A DNA stretch of 64,000 nucleotides from Paenibacillus sp. G2S3. Its GTDB lineage: Bacteria > Bacillota > Bacilli > Paenibacillales > Paenibacillaceae. Below the pieces are notes generated by a model, which saw nothing but the letters and a program-made list of their open reading frames with translations, was not told the origin of the DNA and did not search any database. Position 1 is the stretch's first letter, and every line of letters begins with the position of its first letter. Shown in pieces: positions 24,733 through 33,678 of the stretch. Location: assembly GCF_030123105.1 (NCBI RefSeq), contig NZ_CP126095.1, forward strand, positions 6,634,001-6,698,000, written 5' to 3'. Both the position numbers and the translations under genes were made by a program.

Positions 24733-25473
24733 CTAATCTGTTGTCTTCGGACTGATGATGTCCGCACTTATAGCATCCACATAATAGGCATTGCCGTTCT
24801 CCAGCATGAACCGCCACATTGGCGACGCTACCTGACTTTCGGAGTTGAACAGCTCACCATAATACCCAAGCTCAATCTCCTTCACTACGGAGTCTGCCGG
24901 AAAATATTTTTCAATCAAACTGCTAAGCGCTTGCGATGCCGGCAGTACCTTCTGTTCTTTATCGCTACTGCTTGCCCCTATTTCAATCTTCGGCGAGCGG
25001 AAAGCTACAATCTTCTGATCACTATTAATCAGCTCTAGTCTTACTCGGAATAGAGACCACTCATTCTGAACTAGCGGGTGAAGAACGAATTTGCCAACTT
25101 CGCTTTCTTGTGAATCAAAACGATAATTTGCGATGTCGGGAATCTGATTCTCAAGCGCCTTACTAAGGTCGGAGAATGAAGAATAGATCAGCTTGCTGTC
25201 TATAGGAACATCTAATTTAATCGGTGGTTCATTCTGCTCTTCAGCAGAATAACGATAAGTAATATTAGGAAGCTGCGGGGTAGACGCCGGAATCGGACAC
25301 AACACACGAATCCCTTTCTGCTCCATTACCGCTTGGGTTTCTTCGGAGAGGGAAGTGAAATCGAGATTGGCACTAACCTGATCGCGCAAATCAATCCACA
25401 GCTGATAACATAGCAGCAGATTTAGACCTAAAAAAGCGCAAATCAGTACATTTTTGGCTCTTCCCCAATCCAT
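24733..25473 (-). CDS. yycI: WalRK regulator YycI
   Basis: A 246-residue bitopic protein with one N-terminal membrane helix (NVLICAFLGLNLLLCYQLW) and an extracytoplasmic domain. With YycH it binds the sensor kinase WalK and tunes its activity in Bacillus. The family is recognised by the N-terminal MDWGRAKNVLI and position between yycH and walJ. A ribosome site (TAGGAGGTAAGG) precedes the ATG. Confidence 0.9.
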   Translation of the reverse strand: MDWGRAKNVLICAFLGLNLLLCYQLWIDLRDQVSANLDFTSLSEETQAVMEQKGIRVLCPIPASTPQLPNITYRYSAEEQNEPPIKLDVPIDSKLIYSSFSDLSKALENQIPDIANYRFDSQESEVGKFVLHPLVQNEWSLFRVRLELINSDQKIVAFRSPKIEIGASSSDKEQKVLPASQALSSLIEKYFPADSVVKEIELGYYGELFNSESQVASPMWRFMLENGNAYYVDAISADIISPKTTD

Positions 25474-25511
25474 ACCCTTACCTCCTAAATGTTATATGAA
25501 CGACTTGTAGA

Positions 25512-26804
25512 TTAATTTAATGTAAGAACGCTACCGTCAATAAGCGTAACCTTCCAGACTGGAAGCAGCTGCAGCTTGTCTTCTTTCACTACAGGTACAT
25601 ACGCTGGCGTCAAATCCTTCACGCCCGAAGTTTTGCTGACTACAGACAATTGATTCTCTAGCTCCACGCCTCCAGATAGCTCTACAATTTTCTTCTCTGC
25701 TTTACTCTCATCAATAAAGATTAAAGAGCGTTCATAAGAGGATACGGTACCTTGCTGCAATTCCAGATTAATTACACCATACTGCAGCTGCGAATTACTC
25801 ATAATCGGATAGGAGCCATACGGATAGGAGCCGTAATATTGTTGAAAAGAGACCTTTCTCTCCTGTCTCCCCTCCTCGGTAGCTTCAAGACGATAGGTTC
25901 CGTTCCATCCACCATGTTGGTTCACAAATTCTACAGCTTCAAGCGCATCCTTGGCAGGTGTACTGTCTCCGGCTGGAAGTGCGGCAGGATCGCTATAGCT
26001 CATCCAATTCCGTTCCTTATCGACCTGAAGACTCCGTTTGCTGTCCGTATAGATCTCCGAGCCATTTTTCTCGCGAATATATCTAGTACTTCCAACATCG
26101 AAGAAAAGATTGTTCTGCATTTGTTCTATGGTATACATGCCTGAAGGCATCTCAACCTGAACCAGAGAAATCTTACTGTCTGGCAAATAATAATCTCCGT
26201 CTACTGACTTGTAAGGCGTCCAGTTCTTACCGAAATCCACATGCTGCTGCACGTCTTGCACGGTTAAATCCGCTTTTGCCGCTTCATATATGATGTCGCC
26301 TCTTGTACTAAAGAAAATAGCATGCGCTTTGGAGTCATTCTTAATATTATAGATCCAAATGCGATCGATGCTTTCTCCTTCAAATAGGGAATCGGGCGAC
26401 AGCTGCATAACCCGCTGAAGTAACGTTACCGGAATGCCGGATCCGAACGAAAGCTCAATACCCGGATTCTCATTGCGAATCTTATCCCAATCATAATCCT
26501 GTACCGAGTGCCGCTGGAAGCTTTCAAACCCGCGCCCTTTTAACCGATTCATAATTAAGCTATAGAACGTTGAGTCTGGATAAAAAAGCGTATGCTTGTT
26601 GTCGCCCATATGGATGATCATTTTGTCAGGGTATAGCAGGTTCTCAACCTTTTCCTCCGGTCCCATATTGTCTGTCTTCACATATAGATTCTCGGAGAGT
26701 ACCGCTGAGTCTGCACCAGGCAAGCGATAAATCAAATAGTAACTCTCAACAAGGCTTCCCAGCACGAGCAAGGCTAGAATCCATGACTTCAATCTCTCCT
26801 TCAT
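25512..26804 (-). CDS. yycH: WalRK regulator YycH
   Basis: A 430-residue protein with one N-terminal membrane helix (SWILALLVLGSLVESYYLIY) and a large outer domain. It partners YycI in controlling the WalK sensor. Its start overlaps the walK stop by 4 bases. Length and position are standard; sequence conservation in this family is low, so the call leans on synteny. Confidence 0.9.
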   Translation of the reverse strand: MKERLKSWILALLVLGSLVESYYLIYRLPGADSAVLSENLYVKTDNMGPEEKVENLLYPDKMIIHMGDNKHTLFYPDSTFYSLIMNRLKGRGFESFQRHSVQDYDWDKIRNENPGIELSFGSGIPVTLLQRVMQLSPDSLFEGESIDRIWIYNIKNDSKAHAIFFSTRGDIIYEAAKADLTVQDVQQHVDFGKNWTPYKSVDGDYYLPDSKISLVQVEMPSGMYTIEQMQNNLFFDVGSTRYIREKNGSEIYTDSKRSLQVDKERNWMSYSDPAALPAGDSTPAKDALEAVEFVNQHGGWNGTYRLEATEEGRQERKVSFQQYYGSYPYGSYPIMSNSQLQYGVINLELQQGTVSSYERSLIFIDESKAEKKIVELSGGVELENQLSVVSKTSGVKDLTPAYVPVVKEDKLQLLPVWKVTLIDGSVLTLN

Positions 26805-28630
26805 GCCTCACTCCCCCTTTGCTCATTCAGAGGTAGCGTAAAGGTTACCTTAGAGCCTTCATTAAGCTCAGATTGCAGGGAAATAGAGCCTCCATGGGCT
26901 TTGACAATTTCCCGGGCAATGGAAAGGCCAAGTCCGGTGCCTCCCATATTCCGTGAACGCGCCTTATCCACCCGATAAAAACGTTCAAAGATCCGCTCGA
27001 TGTCTTTTTTCGGAATACCAATCCCGGAATCACGTACAGAAATGGAGAGCATTCCATCCTCACTTTTCAAGGCTTCCAATTCAATCGTACCGCCTTCTGG
27101 CGTATATTTTAATGCATTGGAGACCAAATTCCCCAAGACCTGATCGATTTGATCACGATCGAGCCATGCTGTGCTTACATCCCTACGGACCCTTGTACTA
27201 ATGTCGATCCGCTTCTGCCGAATCTGAAAAGAAAAGCGGTCTGCTACATCCTCTAGCATTTCAGTAATATCCGTCTGCTGAATTCTGAGAAGTGCCTCCT
27301 TGGAATCCAGACGCGACAGATGCAGTAGATCCGTAACCAGACGAATCATACGCTCGGTTTCGTTACGAATAACCCCAACAAAACGAACCGCTAACTGCGG
27401 ATCCTCAAGCGCTCCATCATCGAGTGCTTCCACATAGCTCTTAATCGTTGTAAGTGGTGTTCTTAGTTCATGTGAAACGTTCGCCACGAACTCTCGGCGT
27501 GATTCCTCCAGGTTCTCTTGCTCAGTTACATCCTGCAGTACAGCAATCGTACCGGCAATGCCGCCTTCACGGCGATGAATCGGAGTAAACGTCACTCTCA
27601 CGATATTAGAATCTTCTCCACCCATATGTGTCAGATGAAGCATTGCAGACTGGGCATTTCCTTTAGCCAAGGAACCACTCTGCTCATAATCGAGACCGAG
27701 CAATTTGTCCAGTGGAGCACCCTCCGGCAATGGACCTTCTGTTCCCAGCATAAGTGCTGCTCGAAGGTTCATCAGAATGACTACACCATTCTCATCCGTG
27801 GCTACAACACCGTCGCTCATGTTCGTCAGAATGGAGGTGAGCTTCTCCTTCTCTTCCTCATTCTGCGAGAGCGCCTCACGCAATCTGCCGGTCATATAAT
27901 TAAATGCCTGACTGAGTTGTCCAATTTCATCGTTGCCTAGTACGGGCATTTTTCGATTGAACCGGCCCTCAGCAACAGCTGTTGCATGCCTAGTCATTTC
28001 TTTAATCGGCTGCGTAATGGTATGTGCAAGAATAACACATAGGACAACTGTCAGTCCCAAGGCTAACAGCAAACCAGAGATGAATACACTGTTGATCCTG
28101 CCCATGGTGGCATATAAATCTTTCATGTCAGCAGCAATATAGATTGCTCCTACTACCTTGTCACCAGAAAGTACCGGCTTGGCCACAACCTTTTTACGCA
28201 CATTATCATCGGCAATAATATATTCTTCATTATCGCTGATCCCCTGCAAGGCACGATTCACTACGGTCTGAGTGTTACGCTGTCCCACATAGTCGTTCTG
28301 CGAGGGCACGGAGGTGGTGATGATTTTGCCGCTAGCATCAAGGACTTGAATCTCGGCCCCGTTAATGTAGAGATTATTGACCATACCTCGCAGACTTTCT
28401 ACAGCCGTTTCCTCGTCCGCGGTACCAGCCTCACTGCCAAATTTATCAGCAGTCAAGATGGACAGCATCTCCGCACGTGCTTTAAGATCCTTCGTGAAGT
28501 TATCCGTTAACGAGTTCTTCATCGAGCTGACAAAATAGACTCCAATTAACTGCATAGCTATCAGAATCAGCAGCACATAAATAATAATAAGCTTGGCCTG
28601 AATTGTCCGGAAAAAGGACCACCACTTCAT
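26801..28630 (-). CDS. walK: Sensor histidine kinase WalK (YycG)
   Basis: A 609-residue essential kinase that governs cell-wall hydrolase expression. Two membrane helices (about 10-35 and 182-204) flank an extracytoplasmic PAS-like domain, followed by HAMP (about 200-255), PAS (about 265-370), HisKA with the phospho-acceptor His387 (VSHELRTPLTTI) and an ATPase with NLVSNALKYTPEGG, DSGIGIPKKD and GGTGLGLSI. I choose ATG 28630, which overlaps the walR stop by one base and is 5 bases after GGAGGA, over the GTG three bases earlier. Confidence 0.96.
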   Translation of the reverse strand: MKWWSFFRTIQAKLIIIYVLLILIAMQLIGVYFVSSMKNSLTDNFTKDLKARAEMLSILTADKFGSEAGTADEETAVESLRGMVNNLYINGAEIQVLDASGKIITTSVPSQNDYVGQRNTQTVVNRALQGISDNEEYIIADDNVRKKVVAKPVLSGDKVVGAIYIAADMKDLYATMGRINSVFISGLLLALGLTVVLCVILAHTITQPIKEMTRHATAVAEGRFNRKMPVLGNDEIGQLSQAFNYMTGRLREALSQNEEEKEKLTSILTNMSDGVVATDENGVVILMNLRAALMLGTEGPLPEGAPLDKLLGLDYEQSGSLAKGNAQSAMLHLTHMGGEDSNIVRVTFTPIHRREGGIAGTIAVLQDVTEQENLEESRREFVANVSHELRTPLTTIKSYVEALDDGALEDPQLAVRFVGVIRNETERMIRLVTDLLHLSRLDSKEALLRIQQTDITEMLEDVADRFSFQIRQKRIDISTRVRRDVSTAWLDRDQIDQVLGNLVSNALKYTPEGGTIELEALKSEDGMLSISVRDSGIGIPKKDIERIFERFYRVDKARSRNMGGTGLGLSIAREIVKAHGGSISLQSELNEGSKVTFTLPLNEQRGSEA

Positions 28631-29361
28631 CACAGTCCTCCGCTTTTAGGGCTATGCATCAAATAGCCAAGTCCGCGCCGAGTATAAATATATTCCGGCT
28701 TGCTGGGATTCTCCTCAATTTTCTCTCTTAGACGACGGATCGTCACGTCTACGGTCCGCACATCACCGAAATACTCGAATCCCCACACAGCCTGCAGTAA
28801 ATGCTCCCGGGTCATTACCTTACCCGCATGTTTGATCATATAGTAGAGCAACTCATATTCACGATGCGTCAAATCAAGCGGTTCCCCGCCTTTATATACC
28901 AGATACATATCCGTATCAATAAACAAATCAAAATGATAAATGCCCTGCTTGTTCTCTGCAGGCTCACTCGTCACTCCTGCCTGTGACGGTTTGTGCTGTC
29001 TCCGCATTTGGGCTTTAACTCTGGCGAGCAGCTCACGTGTACTAAATGGTTTGGTCACATAGTCATCCGCGCCAAGCTCTAGGCCAAGCACCTTATCAAT
29101 CTCTCCGTCTTTGGCAGTAAGCATAATGATAGGAATGTCCAAGTGTGCAGAACGAACCTCACGGCAAACATCCATCCCGTCCTTGCCAGGTAGCATAAGA
29201 TCAAGCAGCATAAGATCAGGCTTTTTGGACAATGCCAGTTCCACTGCGCTGTTACCATCAAAAGCACAAATAACCTCGTAGCCTTCTTTTTCTAGATTAA
29301 ACTTCAATATATCAGCAATAGGCTGTTCATCGTCTACTACCAGAATCGTTCCCATCTGCAT
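28630..29361 (-). CDS. walR: Response regulator WalR (YycF)
   Basis: A 243-residue OmpR/PhoB-type regulator, essential in Firmicutes, activating autolysin genes. The receiver has acidic residues D10-D11 and phospho-acceptor Asp54 (LLDLMLPG), and [12 protein letters not shown]. The winged-helix domain has [18 protein letters not shown] and [12 protein letters not shown]. It heads the walRKHIJ operon; AAGGTGA precedes the ATG. Confidence 0.97.
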   Translation of the reverse strand: MQMGTILVVDDEQPIADILKFNLEKEGYEVICAFDGNSAVELALSKKPDLMLLDLMLPGKDGMDVCREVRSAHLDIPIIMLTAKDGEIDKVLGLELGADDYVTKPFSTRELLARVKAQMRRQHKPSQAGVTSEPAENKQGIYHFDLFIDTDMYLVYKGGEPLDLTHREYELLYYMIKHAGKVMTREHLLQAVWGFEYFGDVRTVDVTIRRLREKIEENPSKPEYIYTRRGLGYLMHSPKSGGL

Positions 29362-29558
29362 GTCTCAGCTTCACCTTCCTATCCCTACTTAAAGATCATT
29401 CCTTTATTTTAACATACCTGTCTTACCGTCACATCCTACGAAATAAGGAATCGGCTTTCCCAGCAAAAAGAAACAGCTATATCGTCATTCATATATCAAA
29501 AACAAAATAAAAACCGCTCGAATTTGAAGTGACCCCTTAAAGTTAGACAGGTATATAA

Positions 29559-30371
29559 TTAAGCGACTTGTTGGGCCTGAGTTCGGTACTGTACCGGACT
29601 CAGGCCTTTTAGTTTTGCCTTAATTCGCTTGTTGTTGTAATAATCGATGTATTTTGATAGCTCTTGTTTGAAATGTGTGATACTTTCGAATTCCTTTAAA
29701 TATAGAAATTCAGATTTCATGATACCAAAGAAGTTCTCAATGACGGCGTTGTCGTAGCAATTACCTTTACGGGACATACTTTGCTTGATATCGCGTTCTT
29801 CAAGGGCATGACGATACTGCTTCATCTGATAGTGCCAGCCTTGGTCAGAATGAATAAGGAGGTTATCTTCATCGGTTAATCGACGGAATGCTTGATCTAA
29901 CATCGTTGAAACAAGCGAGTAGACCGGTCTTGAACCGATTGTATACGTAATAATCTCACCATTATATAGATCTAGGATTGGAGATAAGTACAGCTTTTCT
30001 CCAAATAATTTAAACTCTGTAATATCCGTAACCCACTTCTCATTTGGATTCTCAGCGTGGAAGTTACGTTCTAATATGTTCGGTGCGAGTTTGCCAATCG
30101 TCCCTTTATAGGAACGATATTTCTTCATACGTACCACACACTTTAAACCCAATACCTGCATCAAGCGTTGTACCTTTTTATGATTTACATGGTGTCCTCG
30201 ATTCACTAACTCGTCACGAATACGACGATAACCATAACGCCCCTCATGCTCCTCGTAAATCGCTTGAATAACGTCTTTTAGCTCCTTATCTCTATCGGGC
30301 ATACCAAACGTTTTTACCACGAAATAATACGTACTACGAGGGATATCTGCTAGCTGTAGGAGTGCTTTCAC
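29559..30371 (-). CDS. IS3-family transposase OrfB (DDE catalytic part)
   Basis: A 270-residue rve-type integrase core. The DDE triad is visible: Asp in WVTDITEF, Asp in LIHSDQGWHYQ and Glu in NCYDNAVIENFFGIMKSE. An HTH_21 segment (AIYEEHEGRYGYRRIRDEL) precedes it. It is normally made as an OrfAB fusion by -1 slippage at A-AAA-AAG (30455-30461 on the minus strand); beyond that site the orfB frame is open without interruption. It looks intact. Confidence 0.93.
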   Translation of the reverse strand: MKALLQLADIPRSTYYFVVKTFGMPDRDKELKDVIQAIYEEHEGRYGYRRIRDELVNRGHHVNHKKVQRLMQVLGLKCVVRMKKYRSYKGTIGKLAPNILERNFHAENPNEKWVTDITEFKLFGEKLYLSPILDLYNGEIITYTIGSRPVYSLVSTMLDQAFRRLTDEDNLLIHSDQGWHYQMKQYRHALEERDIKQSMSRKGNCYDNAVIENFFGIMKSEFLYLKEFESITHFKQELSKYIDYYNNKRIKAKLKGLSPVQYRTQAQQVA

Positions 30372-30397
30372 CGAAAATTCGTTCCTTAGTTCATAGA

Positions 30398-30916
30398 CTA
30401 CTCGTGCTTTGTCTTGTTTGGTGATTTTTCCTTGTTTTGAACTAAGGCATTCAACTTTTTTAAATATGCATTTTCCATTCTCAAACGCTCTACCTCTGCT
30501 TGTAATGCCTCAACAGACCCTTCTTTTAACGTTTGAATCTTTCGTTTATTAGGTTCTTTTTTCATGGATGGACGCCCCTTCTTCTTTGGTTGTAGGGCGT
30601 CCATTCCATGTAACTCTAAGCTTCTATGCCAGCTTAAAATGGTACTATGACTCGCGATATTAAATATCGCAGCCGTTTCTCTAATAGACGTCCCGAATTC
30701 GTTCATATAATTAAGTACGTCTAGTTTAATCTTTGCAGGATATGATGTATAGCCCTTTTTAAAAGCTTCTTCACCATGATGCTCATATTGACTAATCCAG
30801 TTTGAAAAGACAGAATGGTGAATCCCGATTGATTTTGCAATGGTTTTCAAGCTCTCGGATCCCTTTTTATAACGCATAACGGCTTGGATTTTTTCGTCTG
30901 TACTGTACCTGGTCAT
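30398..30916 (-). CDS. IS3-family OrfA (helix-turn-helix protein)
   Basis: A 172-residue DNA-binding partner with two helix-turn-helix motifs (AKSIGIHHSVFSNWISQYEH and TAAIFNIASHSTILSWHRSL) and a C-terminal leucine-zipper-like stretch (VEALQAEVERLRMENAYLKK) that ends at the slippery A6G. The start is ATG 30916 ten bases after GGAGGTG; the longer frame runs into the terminal repeat. Confidence 0.9.
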   Translation of the reverse strand: MTRYSTDEKIQAVMRYKKGSESLKTIAKSIGIHHSVFSNWISQYEHHGEEAFKKGYTSYPAKIKLDVLNYMNEFGTSIRETAAIFNIASHSTILSWHRSLELHGMDALQPKKKGRPSMKKEPNKRKIQTLKEGSVEALQAEVERLRMENAYLKKLNALVQNKEKSPNKTKHE

Positions 30917-31002
30917 AAAAAAACTGCACCTCCAAATGTTAGTTGTGTCTAACAATTGGGGTGCAGTTCAATTTAATCGAGCAGTTGAGGTTAAAGTATG
31001 AA

Positions 31003-32547
31003 TTATTGCAAATATTTCATTGGATTTACTGCAGTGCCATTCTTCCGAATCTCAAAATGCAGATGTGTTCCCGTCGAACGTCCAGTATTGCCCATTACGC
31101 CAATCTTGGCGCCTTGCTCCAGGCGCTGTCCCGTAGAAACGGAGATACTATTTAAGTGACCGTAATAAGTCTCGTATCCGTTACGGTGATCCACGATAAC
31201 CACATTTCCGTATCCACTCTTCACACCTGCAAAAATTACGGTTCCGGCATCAGAAGCTTTAATGGATCGGTTCCCAGATACCATATCTAACCCCTTATGG
31301 GCACGGCTCCAGCGCTCACCGAAACTACTAGTAAGGGTTGCTCCGCTTACTGGCCAACTGAACATGCCTGTTCCTTCACCAACAACCTTCGTTCCTCGAT
31401 AAACAACTTCAGGTAGCGATGCTTTTATAACGGTCTGGCCCAACCATTCTTCTTGTACGACCATTCCATTTTTCTTTGTTAACCGATACTGCATTTCTTT
31501 AAGGCCAGTTTGTCCTGGACGAACGACCTTGCTTTTGCCTGCCGGTAACTGGTCACTTTTACGCACGATCACTTCAGGTTCTGTAACCACCTGCTCTGAC
31601 ACTTGCTCTACAGTAACAACTGTAACATCTGGCTGTGGTACCTTCAGCTTCAGCGTATCTCCAATCTTCAACGTTAGCTCTTTCACATCAGGGTTATTAC
31701 TATAAATCTCTTTTTGTGTAATTTCAAACCGTTTGGCAATCCCCGAAACCGTATCGCCCTCTTGAACGTTATAGAGAAGTGGAGCTTCCTTACCCTCGGT
31801 AAGTGTCTTGACCGCTTCCTCCACATCCAATACTTTATTAGGATCTGTTTTTATAGGAACAATAGAGACCTCTTCACTAATCTTGACTGACTCCACTTGT
31901 TTAGCAGCTGTTGCTTTCGCAGCACTTGAACTTGAGGCAGCTGTTCTTGTGAGCTTACTAGCCGTTGCTACTTCAGTTTGCGGAACATAATGATTCTTTA
32001 CCCCTTCAAGCACCGCATTTGCGGTCTCTTGATCCTTAACAATGCCAACGACCTTACCATCTACCAATAATTGTACACCTACGGCATAGGCCTTCAGCAT
32101 TCCATCTAATTTATTAAGCGTTGCTTCACTATCAACTTCCGGCTTGTACGCTTTCTCCTGTTTAATTGTAATGCCTTCTGTCTGAAGCACCATCGCTCTA
32201 TCCGGATACTTGTCCTGATATTCCTGTTGCTTCTTATCATACAGCTGATTAAGCTGTGTCTGATCGTTAAGCTTTCCGATCTCCTTACCCTTCACCAACA
32301 CTTGATAGTAGGTTTCAGTATTGGCTGCTACATACTTTTTCTCTGCACCAATCAACACAGTGGTTAGAAGTACTAGACCAACAGCTCCCAAAATCCAAGA
32401 GCGCCGGAATCTACGAGTCCCTTTTTCTTGATGAAAGTGTGTGGAGTCGTGATCGAAATTGTGGCTCTGCTGAACATCTGCTCCGGATTCTGCTGTGTTG
32501 CTATCCTGCAGTTTCCCCATCCGGCGCATGAACTTAAATCCCTTCAT
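31003..32547 (-). CDS. M23 metallopeptidase with LysM and G5 domains
   Basis: A 514-residue cell-wall endopeptidase. A basic cytoplasmic tail and one membrane helix (about 55-72, WILGAVGLVLLTTVLIGA) are followed by a LysM domain (YNVQEGDTVSGIAKRF), a G5 domain (about 325-400) and a C-terminal peptidase_M23 domain with zinc-site motifs RAHKGLDM and THLHFEIRK. It would cleave peptidoglycan cross-links or bind the wall near the septum. The start is ATG 32547, six bases after AAGGGAG; the longer frame has no ribosome site. It is located between wal and purA as in other Paenibacillaceae, and WalR could control it. Confidence 0.9.
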   Translation of the reverse strand: MKGFKFMRRMGKLQDSNTAESGADVQQSHNFDHDSTHFHQEKGTRRFRRSWILGAVGLVLLTTVLIGAEKKYVAANTETYYQVLVKGKEIGKLNDQTQLNQLYDKKQQEYQDKYPDRAMVLQTEGITIKQEKAYKPEVDSEATLNKLDGMLKAYAVGVQLLVDGKVVGIVKDQETANAVLEGVKNHYVPQTEVATASKLTRTAASSSSAAKATAAKQVESVKISEEVSIVPIKTDPNKVLDVEEAVKTLTEGKEAPLLYNVQEGDTVSGIAKRFEITQKEIYSNNPDVKELTLKIGDTLKLKVPQPDVTVVTVEQVSEQVVTEPEVIVRKSDQLPAGKSKVVRPGQTGLKEMQYRLTKKNGMVVQEEWLGQTVIKASLPEVVYRGTKVVGEGTGMFSWPVSGATLTSSFGERWSRAHKGLDMVSGNRSIKASDAGTVIFAGVKSGYGNVVIVDHRNGYETYYGHLNSISVSTGQRLEQGAKIGVMGNTGRSTGTHLHFEIRKNGTAVNPMKYLQ

Positions 32548-32866
32548 GAAACTCTCCCTTTCAGTCCGCTCTATCACTTCGAAACGAGCGGCCAAGCTAG
32601 TTATACGATCTCGATTATATAGATTACGACCATGAATATTTCTGCTTATCCTAGTTCTAAATTCCTGCTTCTAATGGACCCTCAAAAAAGGTTACAAGAG
32701 GTTACAAAAAATTAACCCTTTGACATCCTTGTCTAATGTACCATAGCTGAGCGAAAAATTTCAACTTTACACATATAAAAAAACCCACGAAAAACGCGGG
32801 TTTTTTGCGCAAATATGAAAATTTAACCTTTTTCTTGTGTCTATAAATTGACAATTACTATCATTA
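32548..32866. promoter_or_regulatory. Leader of the M23 peptidase with TGTAAC repeats
   Basis: On the minus strand two TGTAAC hexamers repeat with a 10-bp period (32691-32706), similar to the WalR box TGTWAH-N5-TGTWAH but with one base less between the half-sites. A bidirectional terminator lies at 32777-32806. No gene is seen. Confidence 0.4.
32777..32806 (-). terminator. Terminator of the gene at 32867
   Basis: AAAAAACCC and GGGTTTTTT form the outer stem, with U runs on both strands, so it can act in both directions. Confidence 0.85.
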
Positions 32867-33514
32867 CTACTGAGATCCTGTAGTTGGTGTAAGCATTTTC
32901 ATTATACTCTCGTATTCATCAGGATCAACATATTTAGCAATGACTTGCTGCAGCTCCTTAACCTCATCCTCCGTTAATCCATCCTCCATAGCTGTAGATA
33001 TTTTTTGCATCTCGTCCTGTGGTAGTTTGGACATCAAAATATTGAATATATTTACCTTCTCCGCTGAAGGAAGATTGTCTTTTAAGTCACCTAATGCCTC
33101 AGGTGTCATAACCAATTGCTGATTCTCTGAACTTCCACTTTGGCTTTCGTTAGTAGAAGACTCATTTGAGGCTTGGCCCATAACCGGTAAAGCATCCTCA
33201 GGTGCCTTTTCCTCCACCGGCTCCCCTGCATCTTTTGCAGGCGTATCCTTACTGTTATCCTTATCCTTGTTTACCGTGCTGCCTGTTGTCGTCGCTTCTT
33301 TATTCGCTTTATTAGAGTCCGATTGGCTATCCATGCCAATAATACTCTTGACCATCCCACCTAGACCTGGGCCTGGACTATCCACTTTAATATCGAAGCT
33401 TGCCAGCACCGACTGAATATATGCATTTACAACCACACCTGTGGTTAGAATTGAAAGTGTACTTGCGAGTATTACAATTAGACATATTCCCAGTGCACGC
33501 TTCACGATCTTCAT
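32867..33514 (-). CDS. Uncharacterised membrane-anchored protein
   Basis: A 215-residue protein with an N-terminal helix (ICLIVILASTLSILTTGVVV), a long polar linker rich in Ser, Asn, Asp, Lys and Glu (about 60-130), and a C-terminal helical domain (VNIFNILMSKLPQDEMQKIS, LTEDEVKELQQVIAKYVD). I do not recognise a named family. The start is ATG 33514 behind AGAGGAGAG. It lies between purA and the M23 peptidase on the same strand and ends in its own terminator. Confidence 0.75.
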   Translation of the reverse strand: MKIVKRALGICLIVILASTLSILTTGVVVNAYIQSVLASFDIKVDSPGPGLGGMVKSIIGMDSQSDSNKANKEATTTGSTVNKDKDNSKDTPAKDAGEPVEEKAPEDALPVMGQASNESSTNESQSGSSENQQLVMTPEALGDLKDNLPSAEKVNIFNILMSKLPQDEMQKISTAMEDGLTEDEVKELQQVIAKYVDPDEYESIMKMLTPTTGSQ

Positions 33515-33631
33515 CTTCGTCTCTCCTCTCACCTATGTTCAAGTCTATCCGGAATATTATTTCCATGTTTTTCTATACTCCCAGTATTGACTAGAACCGG
33601 CTTCGGGAAACATAAGCGTAAAAGTAAACAT

Positions 33632-33659
33632 AAAAAAAGAGACCTCTCGCGAGGTCCCT
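33632..33659 (-). terminator. Terminator of purA
   Basis: GACCTC (33641-33646) pairs with GAGGTC (33651-33656), with a seven-base U run on the minus strand. Confidence 0.9.
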
Positions 33660-33678
33660 TATAAATGACTAAATTTAT

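Larger units (their letters stand above)
29525..30970 (-). mobile_element. IS3-family insertion sequence (IS150-like), complete
   Basis: The element is 1446 bp. Its ends are imperfect inverted repeats: TGAAGTGACCCC...GTTAGACA at the left and TGAACTGCACCCC...GTTAGACA at the right. A 3-bp direct repeat ATT flanks it (29522-29524 and 30971-30973). Inside are orfA and orfB in the -1 relation of the IS3 family. It has split a terminator hairpin: CGCTCGA before it and TCGAGCAG after it once formed one stem. Confidence 0.92.

Noticed and set aside
26907..26920. ATTTCCCGGGCAAT as a Noc-binding site
   Set aside because: One mismatch from ATTTCCCGGGAAAT, but it encodes a conserved part of the WalK ATPase domain (AREIV), so chance is likely.
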